From Treponema sp. (GTDB taxonomy: Bacteria; Spirochaetota; Spirochaetia; Treponematales; Treponemataceae), in assembly GCA_024693715.1 (NCBI GenBank), contig JAILKS010000044.1:1-64000 (forward strand): a stretch of DNA of 64,000 bases, in the 5' to 3' direction. Of the stretch, positions 37,977 to 48,589 are shown piece by piece. The translations under genes were made by a program, and so were the position numbers. Numbering within the stretch: the first letter of the stretch is position 1; every line of letters begins with the position of its first letter. The notes below the pieces were generated by a model, which worked only from the letters and a program-made list of their open reading frames with translations, had not been told where the DNA came from and ran no database searches.

Positions 37977-39230
37977 ATGGATAATAATTTTGAAGTTCCT
38001 GCAAAAGAGAAAATACGACAGACTTACGAAAAATATAATGATTATTTTTTTGAAATAATGAATAACATCGTCGTAATTCTTCAGAATAAAATTAAGCTCG
38101 GTGCTCAACCTACTTATAAAAGCAGGGTAAAGAGTTTTAAAAGTTACTATAAAAAGGTTCTTAGGTTAAAATCGGATCAGGCTATTCAGAATGATAAATT
38201 GGTATGTTTGACTGATATGATGGGAATCCGAATGATATGTGCTTTTCTTGAAGATATAAATCTTGCCGTTGAACAGTTAAAAACGATTTTTGATATCAAG
38301 GAAATTGAAATAAAAGGTGCAGATAAGAAATTTTCTGAATTTGGTTATGAGTCTATTCATGTTCTTGTAAAACTTCCTGAAAATTGTATTCCGGAAAGAA
38401 AAAATAAATATAAGGATTTAGAGCCTTTACCAGATGATGTTGTCTGTGAAATACAGATTCGTACTATTTTGCAGGATGCGTGGGCAGAGGTTGAACATGA
38501 ATTGATTTATAAGACAGAATTTTCACCGTTCGATGCTCCCTTGCGCAGAAAGCTTGCATCAATAAATGCATCACTTACTCTGGCAGATATTACATTTCAG
38601 GAAATACGTGATTATCAGAAAAAGCTTCAGAAAGAAGTTGAGGACAGACGTCAGACTTTTTATCAGATGGCAGATAATCTTTTGAATGAGAAAAAAGAAA
38701 CAAAAGAAGAGAAAATAAACAGAATCACACCTTTCGTACAAGGTTCAATAGATGAGCTTTTACTTCAGGCTATCCATCTTCATAATGAAGGAGAGCTTGA
38801 ACAGGCAGTCGCAGTTTATACAAAGATTCTCAATGCAGTTCCTCCTACAGATAAGAATGTTATTGCGGTAATTTCAAAGCATAGGGGAATGGCTTATTTT
38901 TCTATGAATAAATTTGACAGCGCGATAGATGATTTTAATACAAGCCTTAAAAATGATCCTAAGGCATATAGAACGCATTATTATCTTGGAATTGTTTATT
39001 CGATTAAAAAGGAATATGAAAAGGCCATTTCGTATTTCGATGAGTCGCTCGCTATAAATCAATTTCAGGCACATACTCATTTCCGTCGTGCAATGGCTTA
39101 TTTCGAAATTCAGGAATATGAAAAATCGATGAATGATTTAAATTCTGCCCTGAATCTTGGAATGGATAAAGATGAATGCAAGGTATTGCAGGATAAGCTT
39201 TCGAAAAAATTCGGCATGAGCATGAAATAA
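37977..39230 (+). CDS. RelA/SpoT-type nucleotidyltransferase fused to TPR repeats
   Basis: KSRVKSFKSYYKKVLRL...DMMGIRMICAF...CEIQIRTILQDAWAEVEHELIYK; C-terminal TPRs. Confidence 0.85.
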   Translation: MDNNFEVPAKEKIRQTYEKYNDYFFEIMNNIVVILQNKIKLGAQPTYKSRVKSFKSYYKKVLRLKSDQAIQNDKLVCLTDMMGIRMICAFLEDINLAVEQLKTIFDIKEIEIKGADKKFSEFGYESIHVLVKLPENCIPERKNKYKDLEPLPDDVVCEIQIRTILQDAWAEVEHELIYKTEFSPFDAPLRRKLASINASLTLADITFQEIRDYQKKLQKEVEDRRQTFYQMADNLLNEKKETKEEKINRITPFVQGSIDELLLQAIHLHNEGELEQAVAVYTKILNAVPPTDKNVIAVISKHRGMAYFSMNKFDSAIDDFNTSLKNDPKAYRTHYYLGIVYSIKKEYEKAISYFDESLAINQFQAHTHFRRAMAYFEIQEYEKSMNDLNSALNLGMDKDECKVLQDKLSKKFGMSMK

Positions 39231-39258
39231 CATTTTAGAAAAAATGCAATTTTAACTA

Positions 39259-39287
39259 TTGACGAAAAATTTTACTTTTGATATATT
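39259..39287 (+). promoter_or_regulatory. Promoter of tRNA-Glu
   Basis: TTGACG - 17 bp - TATATT. Confidence 0.65.
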
Positions 39288-39311
39288 AATCTAGTCAGTC
39301 ATTACTGATAT

Positions 39312-39383
39312 GTCTCCTTCGTCTAGTGGTTAGGACATCGGGTTTTCATCCCGACAACAGCAGTTCAATTCTGCTAGGAGATG
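39312..39383 (+). tRNA. tRNA-Glu (anticodon TTC)
   Basis: Acceptor GTCTCCT/AGGAGAT, anticodon stem-loop TCGGG-TTTTCAT-CCCGA, T-loop GTTCAATTC. Confidence 0.93.
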
Positions 39384-39432
39384 CTAAGGCCTGCTGCAAA
39401 TGCAGGTCTTTTTTTTGTCGATTTTTATAATA

Positions 39433-41889
39433 ATGAATATAAAGCAGTATTTTACAGATGAAGTTATTCAAATAATGAAAAAAGCCATAAAGGAAGCTTC
39501 CGGTAATGAAGTTTTTTTTACAGGCGAAATGAATAAAGATGGAATTATCATTAAGGTTAAAGTCGGTGCAAGAGGAAAAGATAATACTGTTCCTGTAAAT
39601 TTTACTGATATCCGTAATGATAAAGCGGCTGTTTTAATTCATAATCATCCGGGTGGAAATCTTACTCCTTCAAATGCAGATTTAAGTGTAGCAGAATTTG
39701 CCGCAGAAAATTCAAAGGGATTTTATATAATAAATAATCAGGTTAGTGAAATTTATGTTGTCATTGAAGCCCCAAGATTAAAGGAAATAGTTCCGATTGA
39801 GATTCAAAAAGCAGCAGATTATATAGGTGAAGGTGGTGCCTTATCAAAAATATCAGATACCTTTGAGCCTCGTCAGGCACAGATTGAATTATTGAAAAAT
39901 ATCAGCGAGTCGTTCAATAAAAATCTGATAGGTGTTTTTGAAGCAGGAACCGGCGTCGGTAAATCTTATGCATATCTTATACCGTCTGTTTTATGGAGTC
40001 TTCAGAACAATGAAAAAGTTGTAATTTCTACCGGTACTATTAATCTTCAGCAGCAGTTATGTCAGAAGGATATTCCTGCGGTTGAAAAAATACTTGGTAA
40101 AAAAATCAATTTTGTTTTAATGAAAGGCCGTCAGAATTATGTCTGTAAACGACGACTTAATGATGCAAGCTCAATGCTTGATCTTTTTGAAGAAGATACT
40201 GATGAAATAAAAAAAATTGCAGAATGGGCAAGGGTTTCAGATACCGGAAGTAAAAGCGAACTTACTTTTTTTCCTACAGATAATAACTGGTCAAAAATTA
40301 ATTCAGAAAGTGATGCATGCATGGGAATAAGATGTCCGTTTCACAATGAATGCTTTGTTATGAAGGTTCGAAAGGAAGCAGCCGGTGCAAATGTAATCGT
40401 CGTTAACCATCATCTTTTGTTTGCAGATATTGAATCACGTTTGGGTGGAGCTGGTTTTGATGATGCAGCTGTCCTTCCACCTTACAGAAGAATTGTTTTT
40501 GACGAAGCTCACGGAATAGAAAATGCTGCAACAAGTTTTTTCAGTGAAAGCTTCCAGCGTTTTAAGGTTTTAAAACTTTTAAATCAGATGTACAGGAAAA
40601 AGAAAAATTCAATTGCAGGTTATCTTTCATCAATTGCAGTTTTTTCAACGAATGAACAGGAACTCGATAAAGCATACGATTTACAAAATCAGATTAAAAA
40701 TTCAATAACAAATCTTGAAATTTCTGCGGCTGATTTAATCGGAAATGAATATTCGAAAAGAATCTGCAATCAGACAAAAAGAGATTTTGGACCTTTTCTT
40801 GTGATTGTAGAAGAGCTTGCAAAAAATCTTGGTGCTTTTTGTGAGCTTATCCGTTCAATTATTGATGGAATAGATGATGAAGATAAGACAATTCCGCAAT
40901 ACTGGGAATCTAAAATAATTTTACGCCGTCTTGATGCATATGTCATTCTTTTGAAAAATTTTACTACATGGGATGAACGGCCTGAAAATGTTTACTGGAT
41001 CCAGAAGAAAAAGCTTCCTTTTGAAATGGCAAAGGAAAATAATCCTAATTATATAATACTTACCGAAACTCCTCTTGATATTTCTAATTTGATGAATAGT
41101 GGAGTTTTTGAACCGATGGAAAGCGTGATTTGTACTTCTGCAACCCTAAAAACCGGAACAAATTTCAATTACTGGCTTACCCGTACCGGTGTAATGTATT
41201 CTCCAAAAGAAAAAATCAAGGTAAATCAGTATGATTCTCCATTTCCGTATGATAAAAACATGCTTTTTGCAGTTCCGAAAGATGCGCCGTTCCCGGAAAA
41301 GATGGAATATCAGCAGTATATAGAAATGGCAATTCCACGATTGATTCTTGCAGCAAATGGAAGAACACTTGTGCTTTTTACATCCTACGAATCGTTACGA
41401 AGCGCACATAAAGCGGCACAGGCAGTTCTGAAGGGATTTTCCGGACGAATCATGAAGCAGGGAGATGATGATAATTCCAAGCTGCTTGATGCATTCCGTG
41501 ATGAAAAGGAAAGTGTTTTGTTTGCAACGGATTCTTACTGGCAGGGAGTTGATATTCCAGGCGAATCTCTTTCTCAGGTAATTATTGTTAAGCTTCCTTT
41601 TTCAGTTCCAAGCGATCCTGTTTATATGGCAAAAAGTGAGGCAATCACTTCGAGAGGTGGAAGTTCATTTTTTGAATTAAGTGTTCCTGAAGCTGTAATA
41701 AAATTCAGACAGGGAATCGGACGATTAATCAGAAAAAGTGATGACAGGGGAGCTGTTGTCGTTCTTGACAGAAGAATTTTTGAAAAGAATTACGGGTCGA
41801 TTTTTACGGCATCTCTTGGTGACTGTAAAAAAATGTATGAACCGCTTGATGAAATTACAAAAGCCATTAATAACTTTATCTTTAACTGA
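39433..41889 (+). CDS. DinG-family helicase with N-terminal RadC/JAB-like domain
   Basis: HNHPGGNLTPSNADL metal-motif-like N-terminus; helicase motifs GVFEAGTGVGKSYAYLIP, VVNHHLLFAD, DEAHGIENAA, RQGIGRLIR. Confidence 0.85.
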   Translation: MNIKQYFTDEVIQIMKKAIKEASGNEVFFTGEMNKDGIIIKVKVGARGKDNTVPVNFTDIRNDKAAVLIHNHPGGNLTPSNADLSVAEFAAENSKGFYIINNQVSEIYVVIEAPRLKEIVPIEIQKAADYIGEGGALSKISDTFEPRQAQIELLKNISESFNKNLIGVFEAGTGVGKSYAYLIPSVLWSLQNNEKVVISTGTINLQQQLCQKDIPAVEKILGKKINFVLMKGRQNYVCKRRLNDASSMLDLFEEDTDEIKKIAEWARVSDTGSKSELTFFPTDNNWSKINSESDACMGIRCPFHNECFVMKVRKEAAGANVIVVNHHLLFADIESRLGGAGFDDAAVLPPYRRIVFDEAHGIENAATSFFSESFQRFKVLKLLNQMYRKKKNSIAGYLSSIAVFSTNEQELDKAYDLQNQIKNSITNLEISAADLIGNEYSKRICNQTKRDFGPFLVIVEELAKNLGAFCELIRSIIDGIDDEDKTIPQYWESKIILRRLDAYVILLKNFTTWDERPENVYWIQKKKLPFEMAKENNPNYIILTETPLDISNLMNSGVFEPMESVICTSATLKTGTNFNYWLTRTGVMYSPKEKIKVNQYDSPFPYDKNMLFAVPKDAPFPEKMEYQQYIEMAIPRLILAANGRTLVLFTSYESLRSAHKAAQAVLKGFSGRIMKQGDDDNSKLLDAFRDEKESVLFATDSYWQGVDIPGESLSQVIIVKLPFSVPSDPVYMAKSEAITSRGGSSFFELSVPEAVIKFRQGIGRLIRKSDDRGAVVVLDRRIFEKNYGSIFTASLGDCKKMYEPLDEITKAINNFIFN

Positions 41890-41920
41890 AAGTGTTTTAT
41901 AATAAATTATAGGTAAAAGA

Positions 41921-42682
41921 ATGATTAGTATTATAACTTTAACTTGTCTTGTAATGATGGTAATTCCCGCAGCAGTTGGAAATATTCTTGCTTATCCTGT
42001 TTCAAAAAAACTTAGTGTAAGAATATCAAATTATATTGTAAAGGTTCTTGCGCCTCGTTTTTTTGCAATTTTAAAAAAATACAGAAAATTTAATTTCTGG
42101 GGATATAATGATTCAAAGAAGCAGCTTCCTGAAAATTTTACGGTTATTTCTAATCACCAGAGTCTGATAGATATTCCTGTTTATATGAATTATTTTCATG
42201 AAAAAGAAATAAGGTTTGTTGCAAAAGATCAGCTTGCCAGACACATTCCTCTTGTATCCGAAATGCTTCGTGCCCAGCAGCATTGTATGATACCAAGAAA
42301 AGCACGTCCTATGGATGCAATGAACTATATTGAAAAGTTTGGAAAGAGAGCAGTAGAGAAAAAACAGGTTCCTGTTATTTTTCCTGAAGGAACACGAACA
42401 AAGGATAGGCTTGTAGGTAAATTTTATTCTGCCGGTTTTAGAATGCTTGAAGCAAGTACGAATCTTCCTGTTGCCGTTTGTGCATTGGATGGCGGTTACA
42501 GCTTAAGAAGTTTAACAAGCTTTTTTAGGAATTTAAAAAGAGGATGCTACAGGGTAAAAGTGCTTAAAGTTTATAATCCTCCGAAAAGTAAGGAAGAATG
42601 TAATAAAATACTTGAAGAGGCAAGAGTCCTGATTCAAAATCAACTTGATGAATGGAAACCGCTTTCTTCTGATCAAAAATAA
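41921..42682 (+). CDS. plsC: 1-acyl-sn-glycerol-3-phosphate acyltransferase
   Basis: ISNHQSLIDIPV and VIFPEGTRTKD motifs. Confidence 0.9.
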   Translation: MISIITLTCLVMMVIPAAVGNILAYPVSKKLSVRISNYIVKVLAPRFFAILKKYRKFNFWGYNDSKKQLPENFTVISNHQSLIDIPVYMNYFHEKEIRFVAKDQLARHIPLVSEMLRAQQHCMIPRKARPMDAMNYIEKFGKRAVEKKQVPVIFPEGTRTKDRLVGKFYSAGFRMLEASTNLPVAVCALDGGYSLRSLTSFFRNLKRGCYRVKVLKVYNPPKSKEECNKILEEARVLIQNQLDEWKPLSSDQK

Positions 42683-42757
42683 ATACAGTTTGTACGGTTA
42701 AAAAAAAATAGCCCGAATGGTTCATGATTCCATACGGGCATTTAAATAACTAAAGGA

Positions 42758-42931
42758 TTATTTGAAATCCTTTGGTCTTCTTTCAACACGCTTACATTTC
42801 TGGCATTCTGCCTGATTTCTTATTCTGCCATTTTCAATCATTGTTTTCATTATGATTTCACCGCCACAGTCAGGGCAGATAAATTTTTGTGTTGCAACAG
42901 TAGTACGAGAGTTTTTACTAGCTCCAGCCAT
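42758..42931 (-). CDS. Small zinc-ribbon protein (57 aa)
   Basis: Read on the reverse strand: MAGASKNSRTTVATQKFICPDCGGEIIMKTMIENGRIRNQAECQKCKRVERRPKDFK*; two CxxC pairs; below the ORF-track cutoff. Confidence 0.8.
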   Translation of the reverse strand: MAGASKNSRTTVATQKFICPDCGGEIIMKTMIENGRIRNQAECQKCKRVERRPKDFK

Positions 42932-43063
42932 TATGTGCCTCCAATCGAATATTCGTACAGTAATAATAAAGAGATAACTCTTTTATGTCAATATTGCATA
43001 TATAAATTTTAAATATGATGATTTTATGAATTATTTGATTTAAGCTTTTGCGATTCGTTTTAA

Positions 43064-43092
43064 TTGACACATTTTTTTTATTTTGCTATTAT
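43064..43092 (+). promoter_or_regulatory. Promoter of rpsT
   Basis: TTGACA - 17 bp - TATTAT. Confidence 0.75.
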
Positions 43093-43126
43093 ACAATAAG
43101 TTAACTAATTTTTTGGGGGTCTCCAA

Positions 43127-43405
43127 TTGGCAGGCAATAAAACATCTGCAGAAAAAAGATACGCTCAGAGTGAAGTTCGTAGACTTCATAATAAAGCAAT
43201 TAAAAGTACTTGTAAGACTTATGCAAAACAGTTTGTAGAAGCTGTTCAGGCAAAGGATGAAAAACTTGCTGAAGAAAAATACAAAAAGCTTCAGAAGGAA
43301 CTTGACAGTGCAAGAAGTAAGGGCGTTATGAAAAGAAATGCAGTTTCACGCAAAAAGTCAAGAATGATGAATCTTTTTAATGCTACTTTTAAAGCAGCAA
43401 AATAG
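43127..43405 (+). CDS. rpsT: 30S ribosomal protein S20
   Basis: SAEKRYAQSEVRRLHNKAIKSTCKTY...GVMKRNAVSRKKSRMM; TTG start. Confidence 0.93.
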   Translation: MAGNKTSAEKRYAQSEVRRLHNKAIKSTCKTYAKQFVEAVQAKDEKLAEEKYKKLQKELDSARSKGVMKRNAVSRKKSRMMNLFNATFKAAK

Positions 43406-43436
43406 ACTTTTCATAAGTTTATGAACTTTTTGAAAT

Positions 43437-43470
43437 CCAGTTGGGGAGTAGCTTCAACTGGTTTTTTTTT
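43437..43470 (+). terminator. Terminator after rpsT
   Basis: CCAGTTG...CAACTGG + T-run. Confidence 0.85.
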
Positions 43471-43493
43471 CATATCATTTTATGAGATTTAAT

Positions 43494-43811
43494 ATGTTTG
43501 ATAAAAAAACGAAAAATGATTTAGTTGATTCCATTTACAGAAAAAACAGTTTCGAAAGACAGACAATACTTGCCGTTGTTGATGAATTTTTAGGTGAAGT
43601 AAAAAGCTGTCTTGAAAATGGAGATACTATAGAATTAAGAGGCTTTGGAACATTTGAGGCAAGGCTGCGCAACGGAAGAAAGACAGCACGAAATCCTAAA
43701 ACAGGTGAAACTCTCAGCGTAAAACCTCATTATGTTGCCGCTTTTAGGGCAGGACAGGTTCTTAAAGATAAGCTTTGGAAATTAATTGATGAAAAACAGA
43801 CAGAAAACTAA
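43494..43811 (+). CDS. HU family DNA-binding protein
   Basis: DTIELRGFGTFEARLRNGRKTARNPKTGE. Confidence 0.95.
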   Translation: MFDKKTKNDLVDSIYRKNSFERQTILAVVDEFLGEVKSCLENGDTIELRGFGTFEARLRNGRKTARNPKTGETLSVKPHYVAAFRAGQVLKDKLWKLIDEKQTEN

Positions 43812-45492
43812 AAGTAAATTTAAATATTTTATTATTTCTTTTGTCCTTACTATTTTTGCTTCCCTTATTTTTGCATTTGAAAATCCTAACTTTCTATATG
43901 AAAAAGGATTTTTCTTTCTGGCTTATTTTTCATATATTCCGGTTTTATTTGTAGTTCACAATTCTTCAGTAAAAAATGTCTGGTTTTACGGCGGATTATA
44001 CGGTGCCTTATCATATTTCTTTTTTGCATACTGGCTAATTAATTATAATAGTTTGTGCATGATTATAGCCTGTGCAGTTTATTTTATTATCCTGGCACTT
44101 GTTTTTCTGCTTTTAAAATATGTCGATTTGGTTTTTGTAAAATCTGCATGGCTTGTTCAATTTTTAATCATCATTTCATATGAATATTTAAAGACACTCG
44201 GTTTTTTAGGTTACAATTACGGAGTTACTGCATACACACAATGGAATTTTATACCGGTCATTCAGATTGTTGATTTGATTGGTGTTTTCGGATTAAATGC
44301 TATAATCGTTTTTCCATCCTTCGTAATTTATGCAATCATTCAGAAATCTTTAGATAAGCGGTTTATCAGATTTCAAAAAGATACGGATAATTCGCTATAT
44401 GACTGCGATACACATATAAATTATGTTTCAAAATATGACAGGGCGCTGGAATTTTCTTCGGTAAAAACTCCAGTTATTTTATTATGCGTATGGTGTGTAA
44501 TATTTTCAATTACATTCAGTTATGGTTACTTTTTTAAGAAGGATTATTCGAATAACAGGCAGATGACTGTTGCGGCGATTCAACATAATGAAAATCCGGA
44601 ACTTAATGGAATGACAGAAAATCTTAAGAATCTAAAAACACTTATGAATCTGTCTGATGAGGCTAAAGGAATGAATCCTGATATAAAGCTTATTGTCTGG
44701 CCAGAAACTGCTGTTGTCCCATCCATCGTTAACAATTACAAATCTGATAATAAGGATAAAAGTGCTTTTGTCGAAGATCTTCTTGCATATCTTAATAAAA
44801 GGGAATGTTCCTTTGTGATTGGTAATAATCATGTTGTTAAGGAAAATAATTTGCTTGCAGATTATAACAGCGCACTTTATTTTGAAAATAGAAAGGCTTT
44901 GTATCCTCCTGAGCCTGAAATTTATTCGAAAATGCATCTTGTTCCTTTTAGTGAAAAGATTCCTTTTGAAGGGAAGCTTAAGGACTATCTTTTAAAAAAC
45001 GGAAGTTTTATTTTTGCACAAGGAACTGAATATGTGACCTTTAACAAGGATGGAATGATTTTCAGTACTTTAATATGCTTTGAAGATACTTTTACGGATA
45101 TTGCACGTAAAAATGTAAAAAATGGAGCAAGATGCTTTATTAATCTTTCAAATGATGCATGGGCAAAAGAGGCATCGTGTCAGTATCAGCACCTGGCAAT
45201 GGCAGTTTTCAGATCTGTTGAAAACAGGGTTCCTTCCATAAGAAGTACGGCTTCCGGTCAGACATGTATTATTAATCCTGATGGAAGTATAAAACAGATG
45301 GCTCCTGCTTTTTGTAAAACATATGTCATTGATAAAATCCCTGTTATTGAACAGCATAGAAAGAATACTATTTATACATTAACCGGAGATATTATTGCGG
45401 CAGGATATTGTATTTTAACCGGTGTATTGTTGCTAATAAAAACAATTGTTGTTATAATAGTAAATATAAAGAACAGGAATAAAAATGGCTGA
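43786..45492 (+). CDS. lnt: Apolipoprotein N-acyltransferase
   Basis: Polytopic N-terminus plus nitrilase-like WPETA, CFEDTF, NLSNDAWAKEASCQYQHLAMAVFRSVENR. Confidence 0.92.
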   Translation: MMKNRQKTKSKFKYFIISFVLTIFASLIFAFENPNFLYEKGFFFLAYFSYIPVLFVVHNSSVKNVWFYGGLYGALSYFFFAYWLINYNSLCMIIACAVYFIILALVFLLLKYVDLVFVKSAWLVQFLIIISYEYLKTLGFLGYNYGVTAYTQWNFIPVIQIVDLIGVFGLNAIIVFPSFVIYAIIQKSLDKRFIRFQKDTDNSLYDCDTHINYVSKYDRALEFSSVKTPVILLCVWCVIFSITFSYGYFFKKDYSNNRQMTVAAIQHNENPELNGMTENLKNLKTLMNLSDEAKGMNPDIKLIVWPETAVVPSIVNNYKSDNKDKSAFVEDLLAYLNKRECSFVIGNNHVVKENNLLADYNSALYFENRKALYPPEPEIYSKMHLVPFSEKIPFEGKLKDYLLKNGSFIFAQGTEYVTFNKDGMIFSTLICFEDTFTDIARKNVKNGARCFINLSNDAWAKEASCQYQHLAMAVFRSVENRVPSIRSTASGQTCIINPDGSIKQMAPAFCKTYVIDKIPVIEQHRKNTIYTLTGDIIAAGYCILTGVLLLIKTIVVIIVNIKNRNKNG

Positions 45493-45919
45493 ATTTAACG
45501 ATAACGAAAAGCATAATATCACAGTATTTGGAACTGAAACAGAATTTGACGGTGTACTTGAGTTTAAAGACAGACTTGTGATCACAGGTAAATTTACAGG
45601 AAAGATTAATGCTCCTACAGGTGATCTTGAGATTGCTAAAAACGCTGAGTGTAATGTTGAAAGCATTAATGTAAATTCACTTGTAATCAGTGGAAACGTA
45701 AAGGGAAATTTAAATGCCACAGAACGAATAGAAATCTGTTCAGGAAGTTCAGTTAATTCAGATATAACTACAGCCAGATTACGAATTTCTAATAATGTTG
45801 ATTTTAATGGTCAGGTAACGATGATTGAAGATGAACCTGATATTGATTTATTTTCCGTTGCATCTTCTGAATATAAACAGGCATTGCTGTCAAAAGGAGA
45901 AAATCTTCAGAATTATTAG
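45485..45919 (+). CDS. Bactofilin family protein
   Basis: TEFDGVLEFKDRLVITGKFTGKINAPTGDLEIAKNAECNVESINVNSLVISGNVKGNLNATERIEI. Confidence 0.88.
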   Translation: MAEFNDNEKHNITVFGTETEFDGVLEFKDRLVITGKFTGKINAPTGDLEIAKNAECNVESINVNSLVISGNVKGNLNATERIEICSGSSVNSDITTARLRISNNVDFNGQVTMIEDEPDIDLFSVASSEYKQALLSKGENLQNY

Positions 45920-46097
45920 TAAAGTTTTTTTGAATGTTGACATAATCTATAAAAAGTTTAATAATATATACAGATAATATTTTTTTTTATTTGTCTTAAG
46001 TTTTTTTTAAATCCCATAAATATCATATTTTAAATTGTGTTTAATAATATTTCTAAAAGAATAATACATAGAAATTTATTTTAAGGAGTAATTTTTA

Positions 46098-47741
46098 ATG
46101 GCACCATTAAAAAAGCGTCAGAATGAAGATGCTGACAAAGAAGAAGAGACTCAGGCTTCCTTGGATTTTGGTTCAGAGCAGACAGAAGCTGTAGCATCAG
46201 AAGAAACAGAAAAAGATGAGACAGAAGGTTCTGAACATGTTGTTGTAAAAAGAAGAAGAATAGTAAAAAAAGCAGAAGAAAATCCTGCAGATAATTCACA
46301 AGGTGCAGCCGCACAAAACGTAACCAGTCAAAGCAGATATAATAAAAAATCACCTGTAAAAAGAAATTATGGCTCTCATTCATATTATCCGTCTCCAAGC
46401 GGTGAAGTTTCTGAAAATATTGCACAGGCAGAAGCGGCAGGTAATGAGGATAATGCAAATAAACCTCGTCTTTTAATTAATGATCTTACAATTAAATCTA
46501 TGCCTGAGCTTCGTGAGCTTGCAATGCAGTATGGTTTTACGGCAGATGATCTTGCTCCAATGAAAAAACAGGATTTGATTTTTGTAATCCTCAAGGCACA
46601 TACAGAACACGGCGGAATTATTTTTGCTTCCGGAGCACTTGAAATCTTACCGGACGGATACGGCTTCCTTCGTTCTCCACAGAATTCTTATCTTCCTGGC
46701 CCTGATGATATTTATATCAGTCCAAGTCAGATTCGTCTTTTTAACCTTAAAACAGGTGATACAGTTTACGGACAGACACGTTCTCCAAAAGAGGGCGAAA
46801 GATTTTTTGCCTTACTTCGCATTGAATCTGTTAATTTTGATGAACCTCGTATTGCACAGACACGTGTTCCTTTTGAAAATTTGACGCCGCTTTATCCGGA
46901 AGAAAAACTCAGACTTGAAACTGTTTCTACAGAAGTTTCAACACGTATCATAGATTTGTTTGCACCTATTGGAAAAGGTCAGCGTCTTTTGATTGTTGCT
47001 CCTCCAAAAGCAGGTAAAACAATTTTGATGCAGAAGGTTGCAAACGCAATCACAACAAATAATCCTGAAGTTTATCTTATCGTATTATTGATTGATGAAC
47101 GTCCTGAGGAAGTTACAGAAATGGAACGTGCCATTAAGGGCGAAGTTATTTCTTCTACTTTTGATGAACAGGCTACACGTCACGTTCAGGTTGCAGAAAT
47201 GGTACTCGAAAAGGCAAAACGTCTTGTTGAACACAAACGCGATGTAGTAATCCTTTTGGACTCAATTACACGTCTTGCCCGTGCTTATAACCAGACAGTT
47301 CAGACCAGTGGTAAAGTTCTTTCCGGTGGTGTTGATTCAAACGCATTGTTCAAGCCAAAACGCTTCTTTGGTGCAGCAAGAAATGTAGAAGAGGGTGGTT
47401 CTTTGACAATCATTTCAACAGCCTTGATTGAAACTGGTTCAAGAATGGATGAAGTTATTTTCGAAGAGTTTAAGGGAACAGGTAACAGTGAAATCAATCT
47501 CGACAGAAAACTTGCAGAACGTCGTCTTTTCCCTGCCATCAACATTAAAAAATCAGGCACACGTAAAGAAGAGCTTTTACTTTCTGAAAGTGAGCTTCAG
47601 AAAATCTGGATTTTACGTAAGGTCTTAAATCCGATGGAAGATATCGATATCACTGAGCTTATTCTCGACCGAATGAAGAAGAGCAAGACAAACGAAGCCT
47701 TCCTGGCAAGCATGAATGCCGGAACAGCAGGTATGGAGTAA
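46098..47741 (+). CDS. rho: Transcription termination factor Rho with charged N-terminal extension
   Basis: [55 protein letters not shown]. Confidence 0.97.
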   Translation: MAPLKKRQNEDADKEEETQASLDFGSEQTEAVASEETEKDETEGSEHVVVKRRRIVKKAEENPADNSQGAAAQNVTSQSRYNKKSPVKRNYGSHSYYPSPSGEVSENIAQAEAAGNEDNANKPRLLINDLTIKSMPELRELAMQYGFTADDLAPMKKQDLIFVILKAHTEHGGIIFASGALEILPDGYGFLRSPQNSYLPGPDDIYISPSQIRLFNLKTGDTVYGQTRSPKEGERFFALLRIESVNFDEPRIAQTRVPFENLTPLYPEEKLRLETVSTEVSTRIIDLFAPIGKGQRLLIVAPPKAGKTILMQKVANAITTNNPEVYLIVLLIDERPEEVTEMERAIKGEVISSTFDEQATRHVQVAEMVLEKAKRLVEHKRDVVILLDSITRLARAYNQTVQTSGKVLSGGVDSNALFKPKRFFGAARNVEEGGSLTIISTALIETGSRMDEVIFEEFKGTGNSEINLDRKLAERRLFPAINIKKSGTRKEELLLSESELQKIWILRKVLNPMEDIDITELILDRMKKSKTNEAFLASMNAGTAGME

Positions 47742-47764
47742 TAAGTTAAATCGGAGAGGGGATT

Positions 47765-48580
47765 TTGAAAAAACGATTCCTGTTTACCGTATTTTTTGTT
47801 CTGACTCTGAATAGTTTCGTCGCCGGTGAAAAGATTCGTGATTACAGCGATGTAACGGCTTTTCTTAAAAACTTAAACAGTAGTTTTATTGTCTCAGAAA
47901 TTAATACTATAAAATATAAAGACGTAAAATATCCGGTTTATAAAATTACATATAATCAGCTTAAGGATAAAAAGGGTAAAAAATATCTGATTTTTTCGGG
48001 CGTTCATGGAAATGAACCTGCTCCCGTTTATGCTGTACGTGATTTTATTATTTCTTTGAATAAACAGGAAATCAGCCGTAAAGACCTTCAGATTGATTTT
48101 GTTCTTATTGTTAATCCTTATGGCTTTGAATATAACCAGCGGTATAACGGAGCAAATCTTGATATTAACCGGGATATGACAAAATTAGAATCACAGGAAG
48201 CAAAAATCCTTACAAATAATTTTAACCCAAAAGATTACGACAAGTTTTTTGATTTTCACGAAGCAAATGCAAAAGGATTTTTTCTTTATTGTTACGGTCA
48301 GAAAAATAAGAGTCTTGCAAAAAAGATTCATGAAGAGCTTGAAAAAAGCAAAGTTGTTTTTGACAATGAATATAAGGATAATATACTTAAAGTAAAAGAC
48401 GGTCAGCTTGATGTTCCTTTTTATGCTTCAATGTATATGAAAAATAAGAAAACTGTTACGACCGCAATTTATTTTAAAAGCTGTTCAAACTCCTTTACCT
48501 TTGAAACTTCTAAAAACGCAGATTTTAATGAAAGAAAAAAAATAATCACACAAATATTAAATTTTATCCTGAATTATTAG
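47765..48580 (+). CDS. M14/succinylglutamate desuccinylase-like peptidase, secreted
   Basis: Signal-like N-terminus; FSGVHGNEPAPVYAV, NLDINRDM, FDFHEANAKG zinc-peptidase-like motifs; TTG start. Confidence 0.75.
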   Translation: MKKRFLFTVFFVLTLNSFVAGEKIRDYSDVTAFLKNLNSSFIVSEINTIKYKDVKYPVYKITYNQLKDKKGKKYLIFSGVHGNEPAPVYAVRDFIISLNKQEISRKDLQIDFVLIVNPYGFEYNQRYNGANLDINRDMTKLESQEAKILTNNFNPKDYDKFFDFHEANAKGFFLYCYGQKNKSLAKKIHEELEKSKVVFDNEYKDNILKVKDGQLDVPFYASMYMKNKKTVTTAIYFKSCSNSFTFETSKNADFNERKKIITQILNFILNY

Positions 48581-48589
48581 ACGATTCTT

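Noticed and set aside
39312-39425. 3'-end duplication at tRNA-Glu, as at tRNA-Pro and tmRNA
   Set aside because: Looked for it; only a normal hairpin terminator follows before the DinG-like gene.
46081-46458. 125-aa reverse ORF
   Set aside because: Low-complexity antisense of the charged Rho N-terminal extension.
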